Part shown: piece by piece, positions 41,370-49,266 of the stretch
How positions within the stretch are numbered: the stretch's first letter is position 1
How the letters are laid out: each line of letters starts with the position of its first letter
Assembly (NCBI GenBank): GCA_963712165.1
Contig: CAVQGY010000004.1
Location: forward strand, 127,077-191,076
Source of the DNA: B10-G9 sp963712165
GTDB taxonomy: Bacteria > Chloroflexota > Anaerolineae > Anaerolineales > UBA11858
Direction of reading: 5' to 3'
DNA length: 64,000 nucleotides
Translations under genes and position numbers: made by a program
The notes under the pieces: model-generated
What the model was told of the DNA's origin: nothing
Databases searched by the model: none
What the model saw: the letters and a program-made list of their open reading frames with translations, nothing else

Positions 41370-42542
41370 ATGCCGTTTAACTTACGTCTATATTTGCTGG
41401 ATTTTTATTACAGCCTGTTTCGCTCTAAAGGAACACCCGCCCGCCTCTCTGCGAAACGGGTATTTATTTTAACATTCTTGTTCTTTGCCTTTCCTTTCTG
41501 GAACCTTTACATCCGGATAGGGTATTTTCTGGATAAGATTCTCTTCCCAGAACTTAAACACCTCTATACAACCGATCCTATATTCATCATAGGTAATTAC
41601 CGATCTGGATCCACATTCCTCCACCGCTTACTGCTGCGCGATAGGCAGTTCACCTGCCTAAAAGCCTGGGAGATTTATTTTGCACCTGCCCTGTCACACC
41701 GTAAATTAATTCGTTTCCTCCTGGTGGTCAGCAGTAAGATCGGCAGTCCGATCCAGAAAGGTGTTCAGGCGTTTGACAAGCTCCTGAACGATATCTATCC
41801 GATGCACAAAACCGGTTTGTATACTTATGAACAGGATTCCCAGCTGTTCTACCATACCTGGTCATCCTTTAATATCTTTGCGATCTTTGCTTTCCCTGAG
41901 TTGGCCAGGAGGTATATCTATTACGATCAGGCTGTTCCTGACAAAGAAAGAAGACGGCAGTTCGAATATTACCGGAAGGTACTCACCCGGCATATCTACA
42001 ATCATCCGGGAGCGCGCTACATCTCAAAGAATCCTGATTTTACACCGGCGGTAGAGACGTTATTGGAGCAGTTCCCTAATGCCAGGTTCATCAATCTGGT
42101 TCGCCAACCGGAAGAGATGCTGCCATCTTCAGTTAACCTGTGGGCAAGCAACTGGAGAGCATATGGTACTCCTGGAGAGGCTTTTCCATATATCGAAGTA
42201 GTCAAAGAATACGCCAGGCATTGGTATTATTATCCACATAAGATCCTATCTGAAATCGGTCCGGACCGCTACCAGGTTGTCCCTTTCCATAAATTGATCA
42301 GTGATCCCAAAGCAGAAATCCTCCGCGTTTATGGCGAGTTTGGTTTGGATATCAGCGAGGAGATGCTTCAAGTTCTAGAGGATCAGGCAATTGTTTCCAG
42401 GAGAGAATACGGGGGATACCCCCTGAAGGAGATGGGACTGGATGAGGAAGACTTAAAAGAAGAGTTCTCATCCATTTTGGAGAATTACAATTTGGACAAG
42501 GTGTATCTAAACCGCCCGAAAGAAGAGGAAAAAAGGCCCTAA
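41370..42542 (+). CDS. Sulfotransferase family protein 1
   Basis: 390 residues. The 5'-phosphosulfate-binding loop is FIIGNYRSGSTFLHRLLLRD near 71-90. The later YISKNPDFTPAVETLLEQFP and FINLVRQPEEMLPSSVNLW near 215-250 correspond to the 3'-phosphate-binding region of PAPS-dependent sulfotransferases (Sulfotransfer_3 type). A hydrophobic N-terminal stretch (about 29-52) suggests membrane association. The acceptor is unknown; lipids, polyketides or glycans are typical. It is paralogous to the product of the gene at 46528 and precedes the phosphorylase-like gene by two bases. Confidence 0.85.
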   Translation: MPFNLRLYLLDFYYSLFRSKGTPARLSAKRVFILTFLFFAFPFWNLYIRIGYFLDKILFPELKHLYTTDPIFIIGNYRSGSTFLHRLLLRDRQFTCLKAWEIYFAPALSHRKLIRFLLVVSSKIGSPIQKGVQAFDKLLNDIYPMHKTGLYTYEQDSQLFYHTWSSFNIFAIFAFPELARRYIYYDQAVPDKERRRQFEYYRKVLTRHIYNHPGARYISKNPDFTPAVETLLEQFPNARFINLVRQPEEMLPSSVNLWASNWRAYGTPGEAFPYIEVVKEYARHWYYYPHKILSEIGPDRYQVVPFHKLISDPKAEILRVYGEFGLDISEEMLQVLEDQAIVSRREYGGYPLKEMGLDEEDLKEEFSSILENYNLDKVYLNRPKEEEKRP

Positions 42543-42544
42543 AA

Positions 42545-44266
42545 ATGGAACGCACAGTACCTTATACCGCCTCAGAAGAAGTAGAGCTGTATTTGAGGAC
42601 CTATTACTCGCTCCTCAGGACATCTGACGCAGTGCAAATTCGCTCTCTAGAAGAAGTTCATGCTGGCATGAACTCCCTGTTGCATCAACATGCCCGGGAT
42701 CGTGCCCCGGATATGACAGCTTTTATTTACGCCTTGTTGCGACTACCGGATTGTGTCCGTGAAGCACGTGAGATCGTACTGGGCCAAACAGGATCTGTTT
42801 TCGTAGAAGCCGGCCTGGGAGATGTCTGGGGTTGGCAGCAGGTCAATGGTCGGGCTCGTCGTCGTCGCTGTTTCTATGATGGGGATCAACAGATCTTGGC
42901 CTGCATCATCGCCAGTCGATCTGATATTGATGATGTGATTCCCATGCTGGTCGCCTACCAGATCGAATGGAACAAGATTCACCGTTTATTGCAGCACGTG
43001 TCGGATGATATCGATCTATCAAGAGCTCAAAACAAACCGGATGCCTGGTCCAACCTGGCTGAAGCGCTGATGATGTCAGTCAGTGACCTGAATCGTTGGC
43101 GTTCGATATGTGGGGAAGAGTTCGTAGATCGGTTAAGGGAGATCAAATCTGGGGAATGTTATTTTCAAGTTCGGCTGTTGAATGGGTCTTTGATCGAATA
43201 TAACCGGGCAACCAATGAATGGTGGCGAGTGATTGCTGATCGTGTCCCGGATATCAAAGATCGGCCAATCTACTTCATTTCCAGCAATACCCATAGTTTC
43301 ACGAACCTTCTTTCAGGTTTTGCCCTCGAGAACAAGGAAGAGATCAATCAATACCTGATCGATGCCAAGCAGATCGAATTGATGGATGAGTGGCGCCAGA
43401 TTCAGACCCATAAAGTCCCATCCAGTAAAGAGAATTTTTGGTATTACGCTTTGAAGAAGTATCTCCAGGAATCTGGAAATGAACAGGTTTATCAACGCAG
43501 GAATGAGCATGAAATGACTTGCGGCATCGAGAGGATCGACTCTGAAAACTCCTTCGATGTAGATTCTCAGGTGTTTGATATTGCCAAACTGATCCCGGAT
43601 TGGTTGGATCCCAGGGTGAGGGAAGATCTGGGTGATCTGAAATATCTATCCAAGAGCAACGCCCTGATTTTGAATATTGATTATCCCCTGGGCCTGGCAG
43701 CTTATAATATACTGACCGAAGTAGCTGAAAACGCAGGCAATATCCTGGGGGTATACTCAATCGGAAAAGCTGCCACATTGAATGGCGTTGTTGGGGATGT
43801 GATGATCCCCTATGTGGTCCATGATGAACATTCCCGTAATACCTATTTGTGTCCTCGGGCTTTTGAAGCTCGTGATGTCAGCCCATACTTGATCTACGGC
43901 ACTGTGCTGGATAACCAGAAAGCCGTTACTGTGAAGGGCACTTTCCTCCAGAATCCCACCTATATGGATGTGTTTTATAGGGAAGGCTATACCGGGATTG
44001 AAATGGAAGCGGGACCTTATTTATCGGCAGTCTATGAAATGTTCCGCCCCAACCGTCATCCGGTTGATGAAATCGTTAACCTGGATCGCGTACCCTTCGA
44101 TCTGGGTATCTTACATTATGCCTCTGATCGACCGCTCAGTAAGGGTAAGAATCTGGGCGCAGGCACCCTGTCATATTATGGCATGGACCCAACCTATGCC
44201 TGCTCATTGGCAATTATCCGACGCATATTCCAACTGGAGAAAGGTCGGTTATCAAAAACAAAATAA
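42545..44266 (+). CDS. Unassigned protein with nucleoside-phosphorylase-like C-terminal half
   Basis: 573 residues that I cannot assign to a named family with certainty. Residues 1-350 are mostly helical with many Arg, Trp and charged residues and no motif that I recognise. From about 370 the chain resembles the nucleoside phosphorylase/AMP nucleosidase fold: IGKAATLNGVVGDVMIPYVV near 403-422 fits the GD-V-IP strand, and GIEMEAGPYLSAVYEM near 483-498 fits the conserved M-E purine-site strand. A reaction on a nucleoside or nucleotide would suit neighbouring purine-type hydroxylases, but it is a guess. The gene sits tightly between sulfotransferase 1 (two bases) and the molybdopterin subunit (29 bases). 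Confidence 0.7.
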   Translation: MERTVPYTASEEVELYLRTYYSLLRTSDAVQIRSLEEVHAGMNSLLHQHARDRAPDMTAFIYALLRLPDCVREAREIVLGQTGSVFVEAGLGDVWGWQQVNGRARRRRCFYDGDQQILACIIASRSDIDDVIPMLVAYQIEWNKIHRLLQHVSDDIDLSRAQNKPDAWSNLAEALMMSVSDLNRWRSICGEEFVDRLREIKSGECYFQVRLLNGSLIEYNRATNEWWRVIADRVPDIKDRPIYFISSNTHSFTNLLSGFALENKEEINQYLIDAKQIELMDEWRQIQTHKVPSSKENFWYYALKKYLQESGNEQVYQRRNEHEMTCGIERIDSENSFDVDSQVFDIAKLIPDWLDPRVREDLGDLKYLSKSNALILNIDYPLGLAAYNILTEVAENAGNILGVYSIGKAATLNGVVGDVMIPYVVHDEHSRNTYLCPRAFEARDVSPYLIYGTVLDNQKAVTVKGTFLQNPTYMDVFYREGYTGIEMEAGPYLSAVYEMFRPNRHPVDEIVNLDRVPFDLGILHYASDRPLSKGKNLGAGTLSYYGMDPTYACSLAIIRRIFQLEKGRLSKTK

Positions 44267-44295
44267 CATAATCGTTGATGAAATAAGGAAAGAGT

Positions 44296-46503
44296 ATGGG
44301 AGCAATTGGCACATCTCACAAAAGAATAGATGCGCTGGATAAGGTTACAGGAAAAGCTGTCTACCCAGGTGATATACACCTGCCGAATTCCTTATCTATG
44401 AAGATCCTTTTTGCCGGGAGACCCCATGCCATTGTGAAGGAGATCAACACGGTAAAAGCCGCTGCTTTGGATGGAGTGGTCCTGATTTTAACTGCGGCGG
44501 ATGTTCCTTGTAATGAGTATGGTCTTCAAATACCAGACCAACCAGTATTATGCGGACCCGGATCAGGAAAGCCATTTGCGGACAGGGTTCGATTTGTAGG
44601 AGATCAGGTTGCTGCGGTGGTTGCTGAAACAGAAGAGATCGCTGCCGCGGCAGTGGAGTTGATCGAGGTCAGTTATGAGGATCTTCCAACCCTCCTGGAT
44701 CCTTTTGAAGCGATCCGGGAAGGGGCTATACTGATCCATCCGGATAAAGAATCCAATCTTTATGAATCCTATAAGCTCCGCAAAGGGGATCTTGAAAAAG
44801 GATTCCAGGAAGCGGATGTGATCATAGAGGGAGAGTACCACACACCTGTCCAGGAACATGCCTATTTACAGCCGGAAGCTGGAGTTGCTTATTTTGATGG
44901 GGAAGGGCGGTTAGTGGTTGCTGCTGCTGGCCAATGGGCCCATGAAGAGCAGGAACAAATAGCACATTCCCTGGGATTGGAGTCGGATCAAGTCCGGGTA
45001 ATCCATCCTGCCATTGGGGGAGCCTTTGGCGGTCGGGAGGATATTTCGATTCAAATCGTGCTTGGTCTTGCGGTGCTTCAATTGAAAGAAAAGGGTATTG
45101 AGAGGCCCGTGAAAATTGTCTGGAGCCGGGAAGAATCCATTATCGGTCACCATAAAAGACACGCTTACCATATCACGACCCGCTGGGGAGCCACAAAAGA
45201 TGGGAAGATAACTGCAGTTGAAATTGATATTACTGCTGATGGTGGCGCCTACATGTACACTTCAAACAAGGTCCTCACCAATGCTTTTATCGCCTCCACC
45301 GGAGTATATGATATTCCCAATATCAAAATAGACGCCAGAGCTGTGGCTACGAACAAGGTTCCCGGAGGGGCATTCCGTGGTTTTGGTGGTCCCCAGGGGG
45401 CCTTTAGCGCTGAGTGCCAGATGAATAAACTGGCCGAAAAATTGGAGATGGATCCCGTAGAGATCCGGATCCTCAACTCCCTTGATAAAGAAGGCATCTC
45501 ATCTGTGGGAACTCCACTACCGGGATTGGTCAATATCATAGATGTATTGGAGCGCTGTGCAGAAGAGTCTTTCTGGGAGCGAAGTGAGAAGGGTTGGGGT
45601 AGAAAAGAAATCCAGGGAGCACAGAAGGGTTTTCAGAGGGGAATAGGCTATGCCTGTGGAATTAAGAATATTGGATTTTCCGGAGGTTATCAGGAAAATT
45701 CCTGGGCAACCATTGAGCTCTATGGAGCTGAAGATATTGAAAAAGTAGTAGTGCGCCATGCAGCTGCGGAGGTTGGTCAGGGTACCCATACAGCTATTGT
45801 GCAAATGACCGCAGAGGCTTTGGGCGTTCCAATTGACCTGGTTGAGATTATCAGTGCAGATACGGGAGAAACCCGTGATTCGGGCAGTGTGTCCGCATCA
45901 AGGATGACCTTCATGGCAGGGAACAGCGTATATGGTGCCGCCAAACAAGCACTGGAGAAATGGGAAGATGAAGAACGCCCGGCTATTGTGACCTATCAAT
46001 ACCTGGCGCCGAAAACCACTAAGCTTGATCCAGAAACTGGTGCGGGGACCCCCAATTTTGCCTATGGTTATGTTGCCCAGGCAGTAGAACTACTGGTGGA
46101 TATGGAAACCGGTCAAATTTCCGTAGAGAGGATCTATTCCACTCATGATGTGGGAAAGGCGATCAACCCTGATCAGCTTATCGGACAAATTGAAGGGGGC
46201 GTTGTCCAGGCTCTGGGATATGTGTTAACAGAAAACTTCATCCAGGAAGGTGGCTTTGTTAAGACAGATAAACTATCCACATACCTGATCCCTACAGTCC
46301 AGGATGTTCCCCCAAAATTGATACCGGTTGTGATGGAGAACCCCGATCCCAATGGTCCTTTTGGTGCATTAGGTGTAGCAGAAATGCCGTTTATCTCCCT
46401 TGCACCCGCTATTATGGGTGCGATGCACGACGCGACAGGGGTTTGGTTTGATGATTTCCCGCTCACTCCTGAAAGGGTTCTGCGTGGTTTGGGAAAGTTA
46501 TAA
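44296..46503 (+). CDS. Molybdopterin-binding subunit of molybdenum hydroxylase (system C)
   Basis: 735 residues with no N-terminal iron-sulfur domain. It starts directly with the Ald_Xan_dh_C-type domain (KRIDALDKVTGKAVYPGDI). The molybdopterin motifs are GGAFGGREDISIQ near 240, GGAFRGFGGPQGAF near 357, GQGTHTAIVQM near 492 and the catalytic Glu in FGALGVAEMPF near 697. It should pair with the FAD-iron-sulfur fusion at 39538, although three other genes lie between. The GAFRGFG loop again points to a xanthine dehydrogenase/aldehyde oxidase-like enzyme rather than CO dehydrogenase. The ribosome site AAGGAAAGAG precedes the ATG. Confidence 0.92.
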   Translation: MGAIGTSHKRIDALDKVTGKAVYPGDIHLPNSLSMKILFAGRPHAIVKEINTVKAAALDGVVLILTAADVPCNEYGLQIPDQPVLCGPGSGKPFADRVRFVGDQVAAVVAETEEIAAAAVELIEVSYEDLPTLLDPFEAIREGAILIHPDKESNLYESYKLRKGDLEKGFQEADVIIEGEYHTPVQEHAYLQPEAGVAYFDGEGRLVVAAAGQWAHEEQEQIAHSLGLESDQVRVIHPAIGGAFGGREDISIQIVLGLAVLQLKEKGIERPVKIVWSREESIIGHHKRHAYHITTRWGATKDGKITAVEIDITADGGAYMYTSNKVLTNAFIASTGVYDIPNIKIDARAVATNKVPGGAFRGFGGPQGAFSAECQMNKLAEKLEMDPVEIRILNSLDKEGISSVGTPLPGLVNIIDVLERCAEESFWERSEKGWGRKEIQGAQKGFQRGIGYACGIKNIGFSGGYQENSWATIELYGAEDIEKVVVRHAAAEVGQGTHTAIVQMTAEALGVPIDLVEIISADTGETRDSGSVSASRMTFMAGNSVYGAAKQALEKWEDEERPAIVTYQYLAPKTTKLDPETGAGTPNFAYGYVAQAVELLVDMETGQISVERIYSTHDVGKAINPDQLIGQIEGGVVQALGYVLTENFIQEGGFVKTDKLSTYLIPTVQDVPPKLIPVVMENPDPNGPFGALGVAEMPFISLAPAIMGAMHDATGVWFDDFPLTPERVLRGLGKL

Positions 46504-46527
46504 TCGATTGGAGAGGTAAAACTCCCC

Positions 46528-47676
46528 GTGGCCTACTTGAATGTAAAGAATTTCCTGAGATTCTTAAACAAATCATTTTTTCACAATCGGGGAACGAATT
46601 ACAGATTAACCATAAAACGCCTGGGAATTCTACTGTTGGCTCTAGGTATCTACCTTCCAGCAGAACTCCTGATATGGTCCGGATTATTACTTGACGAGGC
46701 CTTTTTTTCCTCTTTTCGCAGAATCAGGATCACCCAACCAGTCTTTATCATAGGAAATCCACGCAGTGGTACAACTTATTTGCACCGGGTACTGGCCGGG
46801 GATAGTGAAAACTTCCTGGCTATGCAGGCCTGGGAGATTTTTTGTGCGCCTTCAGTTCTGGCTCGAAAGATAATTCGCTTCGCTGCCAATGTTGCCCAGA
46901 CAATTGGAATGGATATCAGCCGGCGCATCCGCAAAATGGAGGAATTGTGGGAGGATAATAATCCGATACATCATTTAAAGGTTTTAGCTCCTGAGGAAGA
47001 TGAGTATCTATTTATCCATATATTCTCTACCCTGAAAATCTGGTCTTATCTGGCCATGGAAGATGAAGCTGATCCTTTTATCCATTTTGATGAGATGATG
47101 CCTGATTCGGAAAAATATCGCATGATGGAATTCTATGAGAGCTGCATTAAACGCCATATCTTCTATCACGGCAACCAGAGAAGGTATTTATCCAAGAACC
47201 CCCATTTCTCTCCTTCGATCGGAACCTTGCTGGACCGATTTCCCGACAGCAAGTTTATCTATCTGATCAGGGATCCACTGGAAGCGATCCCATCCCATAT
47301 CAATCTCAAGAATAAGGAATGGCAGATGCTCGGATCTCCTCTTGAAGAGTACGCCTGCCGGGATTTTGTTCTCCGGTCATCTGTGCAATGGTATGATTAT
47401 CCCCTGGAAAGACTGGCTCAGCTCCCTGATGATCAGCAAATAGTAGTCCGGTTTGATGACCTGGTCTCTGACACAAAGAGAACGGTCCAGAAAGTCTACC
47501 AACGATTGGGTCTGGTTCTTTCGCAGGAGTTTTTGGATCTTCTTGAGCATGAATCCAAAATGGCCAGGAAATATCGCAGCCAGCATCATTATTCTTTAGA
47601 GGAAATGGGGATTTCCTCCCAGGTTTTGGAGGATAGATTTGCTGGAATAATCAATAAGTATCAATTGGGAAAATAA
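46528..47676 (+). CDS. Sulfotransferase family protein 2
   Basis: 382 residues from a GTG at 46528, with GAGAGG upstream. The PAPS loop FIIGNPRSGTTYLHRVLAGD lies near 73-92, and YLSKNPHFSPSIGTLLDRFP with FIYLIRDPLEAIPSHINLK near 215-255. An N-terminal hydrophobic segment (about 29-53) is also present. It shares length, motif spacing and phrases such as AWEI-CAP with sulfotransferase 1, so the two arose by duplication. They bracket the phosphorylase-like and molybdopterin genes. The acceptor is unknown. Confidence 0.85.
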   Translation: MAYLNVKNFLRFLNKSFFHNRGTNYRLTIKRLGILLLALGIYLPAELLIWSGLLLDEAFFSSFRRIRITQPVFIIGNPRSGTTYLHRVLAGDSENFLAMQAWEIFCAPSVLARKIIRFAANVAQTIGMDISRRIRKMEELWEDNNPIHHLKVLAPEEDEYLFIHIFSTLKIWSYLAMEDEADPFIHFDEMMPDSEKYRMMEFYESCIKRHIFYHGNQRRYLSKNPHFSPSIGTLLDRFPDSKFIYLIRDPLEAIPSHINLKNKEWQMLGSPLEEYACRDFVLRSSVQWYDYPLERLAQLPDDQQIVVRFDDLVSDTKRTVQKVYQRLGLVLSQEFLDLLEHESKMARKYRSQHHYSLEEMGISSQVLEDRFAGIINKYQLGK

Positions 47677-47680
47677 AAAA

Positions 47681-49114
47681 ATGAAAATAGTGTTCACGTC
47701 AATATTTCGAGCTGGATCAGGTGGGGGTGCGGGGCGAGTTGCCCATGAGCTTGCCCAACATTTTTCCCGGGAGCATGAGGTTGTTATGATCTGCCCAGCA
47801 GACAGGACCGGATATTTCAAAGCTGAAAACGGATTGGCTGTGTATGGTATCCGCAGTGCTGGCGATGCAGTGTTCCAGATGCCTGAATTATCAGCTCCCA
47901 CGGTCCGAGATCTGTTCGATTTTCTGGATGATTTTAACCCTGATATCGTCCACGCCCATGATCCTGCTTTGATCGGATTGATTGGCCAGGTTTGGGCAAG
48001 AATGAACGCTGTTCCTTTTGTACACACTTCTCATGTTTTGCCATCCAGGGCGGTTGATTTTGGAACAACGGACACGATACAAGGTTTCCGTCAAAGCCCT
48101 TTAAGCGAATTTGCAGTCCATAGTGTTCTGTCCAATTTCTTTTCGAATTGTGATGCGCTGATTGCCCTCAATCAATCAGCCTACGATTCCATCCGGGATT
48201 TTGGATATTCCGGTCCGGTATTTATCATTCCCAATGGAAGGGAACTGGCTGATTTCAATAAGCGACAGATCACGGACATAAATACAGCGCGAAAGACCCT
48301 TGTCTTCATTGGTTTTATCAATGAACGGAAGAATCAGCTCTATCTACTGAAAGCGATAAAGTATTTACCAGAGGATCATTTGCTTCGGCTGATAGGGAGC
48401 CCACTAAATCAAGACTATAAAGAAAAACTAGAAAAATATATTGAAAAGCATAATTTGACAAATATTGAATTTGTCGGCCAGGTCGAACAGGATCAAATAC
48501 CTGATATTCTGGAATCTGCCCACGTTTTCATCTCAGCATCAACCATGGAGGTTCAAAGCTTGGTGGTGATCGAAGCCCTGGCATCAGGAACGCCAGTTGT
48601 TGGTCTTTCCAATGAAACTATCGATGAAATGATCACTGATGAAGTAGGCGCTTGGCTGGCAAGGAACACAAAACCATCCGAGTTTGCTGAACAGATCAAA
48701 CGAGTATGTTCCTTACCAGAGGACCTGTATCGGGAGATGAGTTTGAGTGCTCGAGATCGGGTGGCACATCTGGATTGGGATAATGTCGTTCAAGCGACGA
48801 CCCTGGCATACGGGGAAATTCTCACCATTAAATTGTTCCTGTCTGATGATGAAAGCGATATGATGACCAGCCTTGTCAATTTCTTCACTATCGGTGAAGT
48901 GAGGGAATATCTGCTCAGTGCCATAGCAAATGCAAGGAAAGGATCTTCAAGCTGGAAAGGGTTAAAGGTCCCTCGCTGGTTGAAGTCCTGGCTCCGGGTG
49001 CCTTCATCGACCTGGTTTATTTCAGGGGCTACTATTGTGATCTCTGTGATCGGATTTCTCTTTATGCGCGGGAGAGGAACTAAAAAGGACGAGTTTGGAA
49101 GGGAAGAGGTTTAA
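47681..49114 (+). CDS. GT4-type glycosyltransferase with C-terminal membrane anchor
   Basis: 477 residues. The GT-B fold is evident from AGSGGGAGRVAHELAQHF near 10, DIVHAHDPALIGL near 88, and the donor-site region FIGFINERKN near 208. SASTMEVQSLVVIEALASGTPVV is near 286, containing the E-x7-E type motif. After about 400, an amphipathic segment and one hydrophobic helix (about 447-467) suggest membrane tethering at the C-terminus. It starts five bases after sulfotransferase 2, so glycosylation and sulfation of a common acceptor, such as a glycolipid, is a fair inference. Confidence 0.85.
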   Translation: MKIVFTSIFRAGSGGGAGRVAHELAQHFSREHEVVMICPADRTGYFKAENGLAVYGIRSAGDAVFQMPELSAPTVRDLFDFLDDFNPDIVHAHDPALIGLIGQVWARMNAVPFVHTSHVLPSRAVDFGTTDTIQGFRQSPLSEFAVHSVLSNFFSNCDALIALNQSAYDSIRDFGYSGPVFIIPNGRELADFNKRQITDINTARKTLVFIGFINERKNQLYLLKAIKYLPEDHLLRLIGSPLNQDYKEKLEKYIEKHNLTNIEFVGQVEQDQIPDILESAHVFISASTMEVQSLVVIEALASGTPVVGLSNETIDEMITDEVGAWLARNTKPSEFAEQIKRVCSLPEDLYREMSLSARDRVAHLDWDNVVQATTLAYGEILTIKLFLSDDESDMMTSLVNFFTIGEVREYLLSAIANARKGSSSWKGLKVPRWLKSWLRVPSSTWFISGATIVISVIGFLFMRGRGTKKDEFGREEV

Positions 49115-49190
49115 CTGAGGTCATCTACTGCGATCAATTATGAAAAGCTGAAGGTATTGCACTGCAGGGAGATAATACAAGAGTCTGTTG

Positions 49191-49196
49191 TATAAT
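49191..49196 (+). promoter_or_regulatory. Possible -10 box before the glyA-gcvT fusion
   Basis: TATAAT in the 152-base gap between the glycosyltransferase and the fusion gene, 70 bases before its start codon. No matching -35 hexamer is evident at 16-18 bases. No glycine riboswitch is seen here, in contrast to the gcvH operon. Confidence 0.35.
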
Positions 49197-49266
49197 AGGT
49201 GCTTAGCTTTTTCGACAACGGTTTCCTGAGAGGGATGACTGAGTAATATTTTACTGGGAGTGGATC

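Noticed and set aside
24201..46503. Carbon monoxide dehydrogenase (CoxLMS) identity for the molybdenum hydroxylases
   Set aside because: All three large chains carry a GAFRGFG/GAYRGYG-type loop rather than the CSFR active-site loop of aerobic CO dehydrogenase.
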